Below are positions 61,433-64,000 of a stretch of DNA of 64,000 nt, one piece after another. The notes under the pieces are model-generated. The model saw only the letters and a program-made list of their open reading frames with translations, was not told the DNA's origin and did not search any database. Numbering within the stretch: position 1 is the stretch's first letter; each line of letters starts with the position of its first letter. A program made the position numbers and the translations under genes. The DNA is from Spirochaetales bacterium (GTDB taxonomy: Bacteria; Spirochaetota; Spirochaetia; SZUA-6; RPPD01): NCBI GenBank assembly GCA_016929065.1, contig JAFGJO010000038.1, positions 102,680 through 166,679 of the forward strand, written 5' to 3'.

Positions 61433-62224
61433 ATGCTTAAATATAATAGCAATTTCAATGAACCTCCCTTTGATAATGAACGAAAAAAAGAATTAAAACT
61501 TTTTCAACAATTATCCAAAATCAGGTTCAAGAGCATCAAGCTCTTGAACCTGTCTTTTTCACACCGGTCCTATGCAAATGAAACACCGGGAGACATTGAT
61601 AATAACGAACGTCTTGAATTTCTTGGCGACTCTGTATTGGGGCTGATTGTCAGTGAATACCTCTATCATATACTCGAAGACAAACCGGAAGGCGATCTGG
61701 CAAAGATAAAATCACATGTTGTCAGCGAAGAAATCCTTGCGTCAATTGCAAAACGGCTTCGGGTTGACAATTATATTCTGATTGGAAAAGGTGAGGAATA
61801 TTCCGGCGGCAGAAGCAAAAAAACCCTTCTGGCAGATGCGCTGGAAGCGATCATCGGCGCGTATTATATTGATTCAGGATATATCCCGGTGAAGGCATTC
61901 GTTCTCGAAAATCTCATTCCTGAAATTGACAAAGTCATTCAGGACAAGCACCAGAAAGACTATAAAAGCCTGTTACAGGAACTTGTGCAAAAAAAGTTTC
62001 GTACCTATCCGCGCTATACCATTGTCTCGAAAATGGGCCCGGATCATGATCGCACCTTTGTTATTGAGGTGAGTATCAACAATAAAAACTACGGAAAGGG
62101 AAAAGGCAAAAACAAAAAGGAAGCCGAGCAGCAGGCAGCAGGCGTTGCCTATATCGCTTTGACAGAGAAAAAAGAAAAGAAACCCCGAAAAAAGCCTTTT
62201 TCCGGCAATCCTGCGATCAGCTGA
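61433..62224 (+). CDS. rnc: Ribonuclease III
   Basis: A 263-residue endoribonuclease. The catalytic signature 'NNERLEFLGDSVLGLIVSEYL' and the second acidic site 'LLADALEAIIGAYYIDSGY' are intact; the C-terminal double-stranded-RNA-binding domain spans about residues 180-245 ('DYKSLLQELVQKKFRTYPRY', 'GKGKGKNKKEAEQQAAGVAYIAL'). A 13-bp perfect hairpin lies in codons 30-40. The 3' end overlaps the convergent CCA-type gene by 8 bases. Confidence 0.97.
   Translation: MLKYNSNFNEPPFDNERKKELKLFQQLSKIRFKSIKLLNLSFSHRSYANETPGDIDNNERLEFLGDSVLGLIVSEYLYHILEDKPEGDLAKIKSHVVSEEILASIAKRLRVDNYILIGKGEEYSGGRSKKTLLADALEAIIGAYYIDSGYIPVKAFVLENLIPEIDKVIQDKHQKDYKSLLQELVQKKFRTYPRYTIVSKMGPDHDRTFVIEVSINNKNYGKGKGKNKKEAEQQAAGVAYIALTEKKEKKPRKKPFSGNPAIS
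61522..61559 (+). terminator. Terminator-like hairpin inside the rnc coding sequence
   Basis: Arms 61522-61534 and 61540-61552 are perfectly complementary (13 bp, ATCAA loop), followed by TCTTTTT. It falls at codons 30-40 of rnc. It could be an attenuator or a site for RNase III self-cleavage. Confidence 0.65.
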
Positions 62225-63575
62225 CCGACAAACGGTTTTTATAGAATTCTTTTGCAATACCCAGTAATTTCTGCCTTGTATTCAGCGAAGGATCATCCAG
62301 TACTGTTTCCATTAACTCATGTAAAATCAGCCCGATTTGGGGTGATGCGGGTATATTCAGATATTCCATGATATCCGAACCGTCAACGGCAAGATCTTTG
62401 AGTGAAAGGACATGCTGCTGCTCCAGGAGGGAATCAATCCGCATCTGAAATTCGTTCAATAATGGAGAGTCCATTGACTGTCTGTTCATGCCATACTGGT
62501 CGGCGCGCCGAAGAAGGATCAGGTCCTGAATATTTTCCTGTCCAACACGGTGGATAAAACGGCGGACGGCCGCATCAGACCAGCTCGGTTCATAATGAAA
62601 CATATGATTGAGCACAAGATGGGTAATATGGTGAATTTCTTTATTGGGGAATTTCAGCCTGGAGAGAATATTATTGGTATATTCCCTGCTTTTTTTTTCA
62701 TGTCCATAAAAGCGGATTTCTTCATGTTCGCCGACGACCATGGTATCTGCCTTGCCGATATCATGAAACAGGGCGGCAATACGGACACCGACAGCATCTT
62801 TTGGCGGGAAATCGGATGAATACAGCGAATGGGTATAAACATCAAAAGAATGCATTTCCCCCTGGCCGATCCCCCTGCATGCATCCAGTTCCGGGAGAAT
62901 AAACGTTAAAAGCCCGCTTTCCTCCAGCTTTTTTATTCCAGACGAAGGCAGGGGAGAACCCATTATTTTGACAAATTCATCACGAATGCGTTCTTCAGAG
63001 ATGTGCTGAATGAGCGGTGCGGTTTTTTTCATGGCGTTTTGGGTTGCCTGTTCAATCGAAAAATCAAGCTGCGCGGAAAAGCGGCATGCCCGGATGGTTC
63101 GCAGCGGATCTTCCTGAAACCGTTCAAGCGGATTTCCGATCGCACGTATTATCTTGCATTTGATATCCGATTGCCCGTCAAAAGGATCATACAATTGACC
63201 GGTGTCAAGGTTACACGCTATCGCGTTTATGGTGAAATCCCGGCGGCGCAGATCTTCATCAATTGAACCGGACCACTGGACTTCATCGGGATGCCTGAAA
63301 TCAGTGTACGTGCTTTCGGTCCTGAAGGTGGTAATTTCATACTGATGATCGCGGCAGAGCACGGTAACTGTCCCGTGCTTGAGTCCTGTGGGAACAACCC
63401 GTTTGAACAGTTTCATGATGGTTTCGGGCCGTGCGTCTGTTGCGATATCAAAATCCTGTACTGTTCTGTCCAAAAGCTGATCCCGCACCGCACCTCCGAC
63501 AAGAAAGGCGGCATATCCGTGCCCCAGGAGGGTGTGGGCTGTTTTTCTCAGGGAGGCAGGTATCTTCAATTTCAT
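62217..63575 (-). CDS. cca: tRNA nucleotidyltransferase (CCA-adding/poly(A) polymerase family) with HD domain
   Basis: A 452-residue class II nucleotidyltransferase. 'FLVGGAVRDQLLDR' and 'DFDIAT' form the catalytic site; 'GSIDEDLRRRDFTINAIAC' and 'FQEDPLRTIRACRFSAQLDF' are the following motifs; an HD domain ('RIAALFHDIGKADTM') sits near residue 265. Motif flavour favours CCA addition over poly(A) polymerase, but spirochaete homologues are often named pcnB. No ribosome site precedes the ATG and the promoter -10 ends 7 bases upstream, so the mRNA looks leaderless. Confidence 0.88.
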   Translation of the reverse strand: MKLKIPASLRKTAHTLLGHGYAAFLVGGAVRDQLLDRTVQDFDIATDARPETIMKLFKRVVPTGLKHGTVTVLCRDHQYEITTFRTESTYTDFRHPDEVQWSGSIDEDLRRRDFTINAIACNLDTGQLYDPFDGQSDIKCKIIRAIGNPLERFQEDPLRTIRACRFSAQLDFSIEQATQNAMKKTAPLIQHISEERIRDEFVKIMGSPLPSSGIKKLEESGLLTFILPELDACRGIGQGEMHSFDVYTHSLYSSDFPPKDAVGVRIAALFHDIGKADTMVVGEHEEIRFYGHEKKSREYTNNILSRLKFPNKEIHHITHLVLNHMFHYEPSWSDAAVRRFIHRVGQENIQDLILLRRADQYGMNRQSMDSPLLNEFQMRIDSLLEQQHVLSLKDLAVDGSDIMEYLNIPASPQIGLILHELMETVLDDPSLNTRQKLLGIAKEFYKNRLSVS

Positions 63576-63582
63576 CTATATG

Positions 63583-63611
63583 AAAGTAAATTTTGCGGCA
63601 CATGTTGTCAA
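63583..63611 (-). promoter_or_regulatory. Minus-strand promoter of the CCA-adding-type gene
   Basis: Read on the minus strand: TTGACA (63611-63606), a 17-base spacer and TACTTT (63588-63583), then 7 bases to the ATG. The expected transcription start coincides with the initiation codon. Confidence 0.65.
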
Positions 63612-63860
63612 TATCGAACGTGACGCGAAGAGGACAGGAAAGATTTCTGTCCCGGCCCGGTAGACTCACTGCATGTTCTGTTGAAAGTTGGCCGCAATAG
63701 AAAGAGTAACCACGAAATTCGCGAAAATACACGAAAAGAGAGTGGCTCCTGCCTAAGGAAGAAGAAGAGGTGCTGCGCTCTTGTCCTGACCGTGGACGGT
63801 CGGTAGCTATTCAGTTTCAATATACGGCAGAAACAGGAGGAAGAGTTAACCGTAAACCTG
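63612..63860. other. Non-coding region with small inverted repeats
   Basis: No convincing gene. Visible elements are a GGACAG/CTGTCC stem near 63634, a degenerate 'ACCACGAAATTCGCGAAAAT' repeat at about 63698, and GACCGT-GG-ACGGTC (63788-63801). The ORFs on either strand here have no ribosome site and low-complexity products. Confidence 0.5.
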
Positions 63861-63893
63861 TCCCGCATGCAACACGCAGTGTTGGGTGCGGGA
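63861..63893. other. Strong stem-loop of unknown role
   Basis: TCCCGCA and TGCGGGA enclose CAACAC-GCA-GTGTTG, giving two stacked perfect stems with a 2x2 internal loop. It is GC-rich and sits just before the tandem repeats. Confidence 0.65.
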
Positions 63894-63913
63894 GGCCCTC
63901 GACTGCCGAAAAG

Positions 63914-64000
63914 GGAGAAGGGGAATCTCTCGCAAAGACCGCGAAGGCGCGGAGAAGGAGAAGGGGAATCTCTCGCAAAGACCGCGAAGGCGCGGAGAAG
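63914..64000 (+). repeat. 43-bp tandem repeat, two copies, continuing past the window
   Basis: A 43-base unit containing CTCTCGCAAAGACCGCGAAG occurs at 63914-63956 and again from 63957 to the window end with no visible difference. There are no spacers between copies, so it is not a CRISPR array. The unit is related to the repeats at 6171-6206 and 51649-51683. Confidence 0.85.

Noticed and set aside
63861-63893. Possible integron attC site (contains GTTGGGT)
   Set aside because: Too short, the partner box does not match RYYYAAC, and there is no cassette or integrase nearby.
63914-64000. Possible CRISPR array
   Set aside because: The 43-bp units are directly contiguous with no spacers, and there are no cas genes.
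1-64000. tRNA, rRNA, SRP RNA or tmRNA genes
   Set aside because: None of their conserved cores was recognised on either strand by eye; a covariance-model scan would settle this.

Overview
The window comes from a spirochaete, most likely an anaerobic, free-living relative of Treponema/Spirochaeta with moderate GC. The evidence is a near-complete periplasmic-flagellum supercluster whose gene order matches Treponema (and, in outline, the Bacillus fla/che region). It includes the spirochaete motor-collar protein FlbB, a FliY-type switch protein, and a hook protein that carries the Lys/Cys pair used for lysinoalanine cross-linking in Treponema hooks. Lipoproteins with loose lipoboxes and homopolymeric G tracts fit the same phylum. 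No rRNA, tRNA, insertion sequence or CRISPR array was seen.

Layout. (1) 1-6142: a 5'-truncated tandem-repeat protein, a convergent histone-deacetylase-family enzyme, a pentapeptide-repeat protein, and a four-gene 2-oxoacid:ferredoxin oxidoreductase operon behind a promoter with a palindromic operator-like site. (2) 6143-6744: a gene-poor patch of degenerate intergenic repeats that leads into the division promoter. (3) 6745-15462: dcw cluster mraZ-rsmH-ftsL-murF-mraY-ftsW-ftsQ-ftsA-ftsZ, without murD, murG or murC. (4) 15462-23246: xerD-like, TPR lipoprotein, dprA, topA, xerC-like, hslV, hslU. (5) 23398-51635: flagellar supercluster flgBC-fliEFGHIJ-flbB-fliK-flgDE-flbD-motAB-fliLMY-fliOPQR-flhBA-flhFG, an acidic membrane protein, the flagellar sigma factor, FapA and two small genes. 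(6) 51917-58755: ffh-rpsP-khpA-rimM-trmD-rplS, then a FliK-like gene, an FlhB C-terminal homologue, an HD-GYP protein, a YraN-type nuclease, and two small genes, one too short for the ORF track. (7) 58853-64000: two exported or lipoprotein genes on the minus strand, coaD, rpmF-acpP-rnc, a CCA-adding-type enzyme on the minus strand, and a repeat-rich end with a 43-bp tandem repeat.

How it works together. Most plus-strand genes overlap or abut (ATGA, TAATG), so the window is a few very long operons that link wall synthesis and division, chromosome processing, motility and the translation/SRP machinery. The most unusual layer is non-coding. Runs of exactly eight G serve as the Shine-Dalgarno of ftsQ, ftsA, ftsZ, fliO, fliP and flhB. 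fliO and fliR lack ATG/GTG/TTG starts at the position their protein ends require. Long near-perfect hairpins are stacked in the gaps before flgB, fliI and fliK. rnc carries a terminator-like hairpin inside its own reading frame, and two minus-strand genes look leaderless. All coordinates and hairpins were read by eye; family calls rest on remembered motifs, not on a search.
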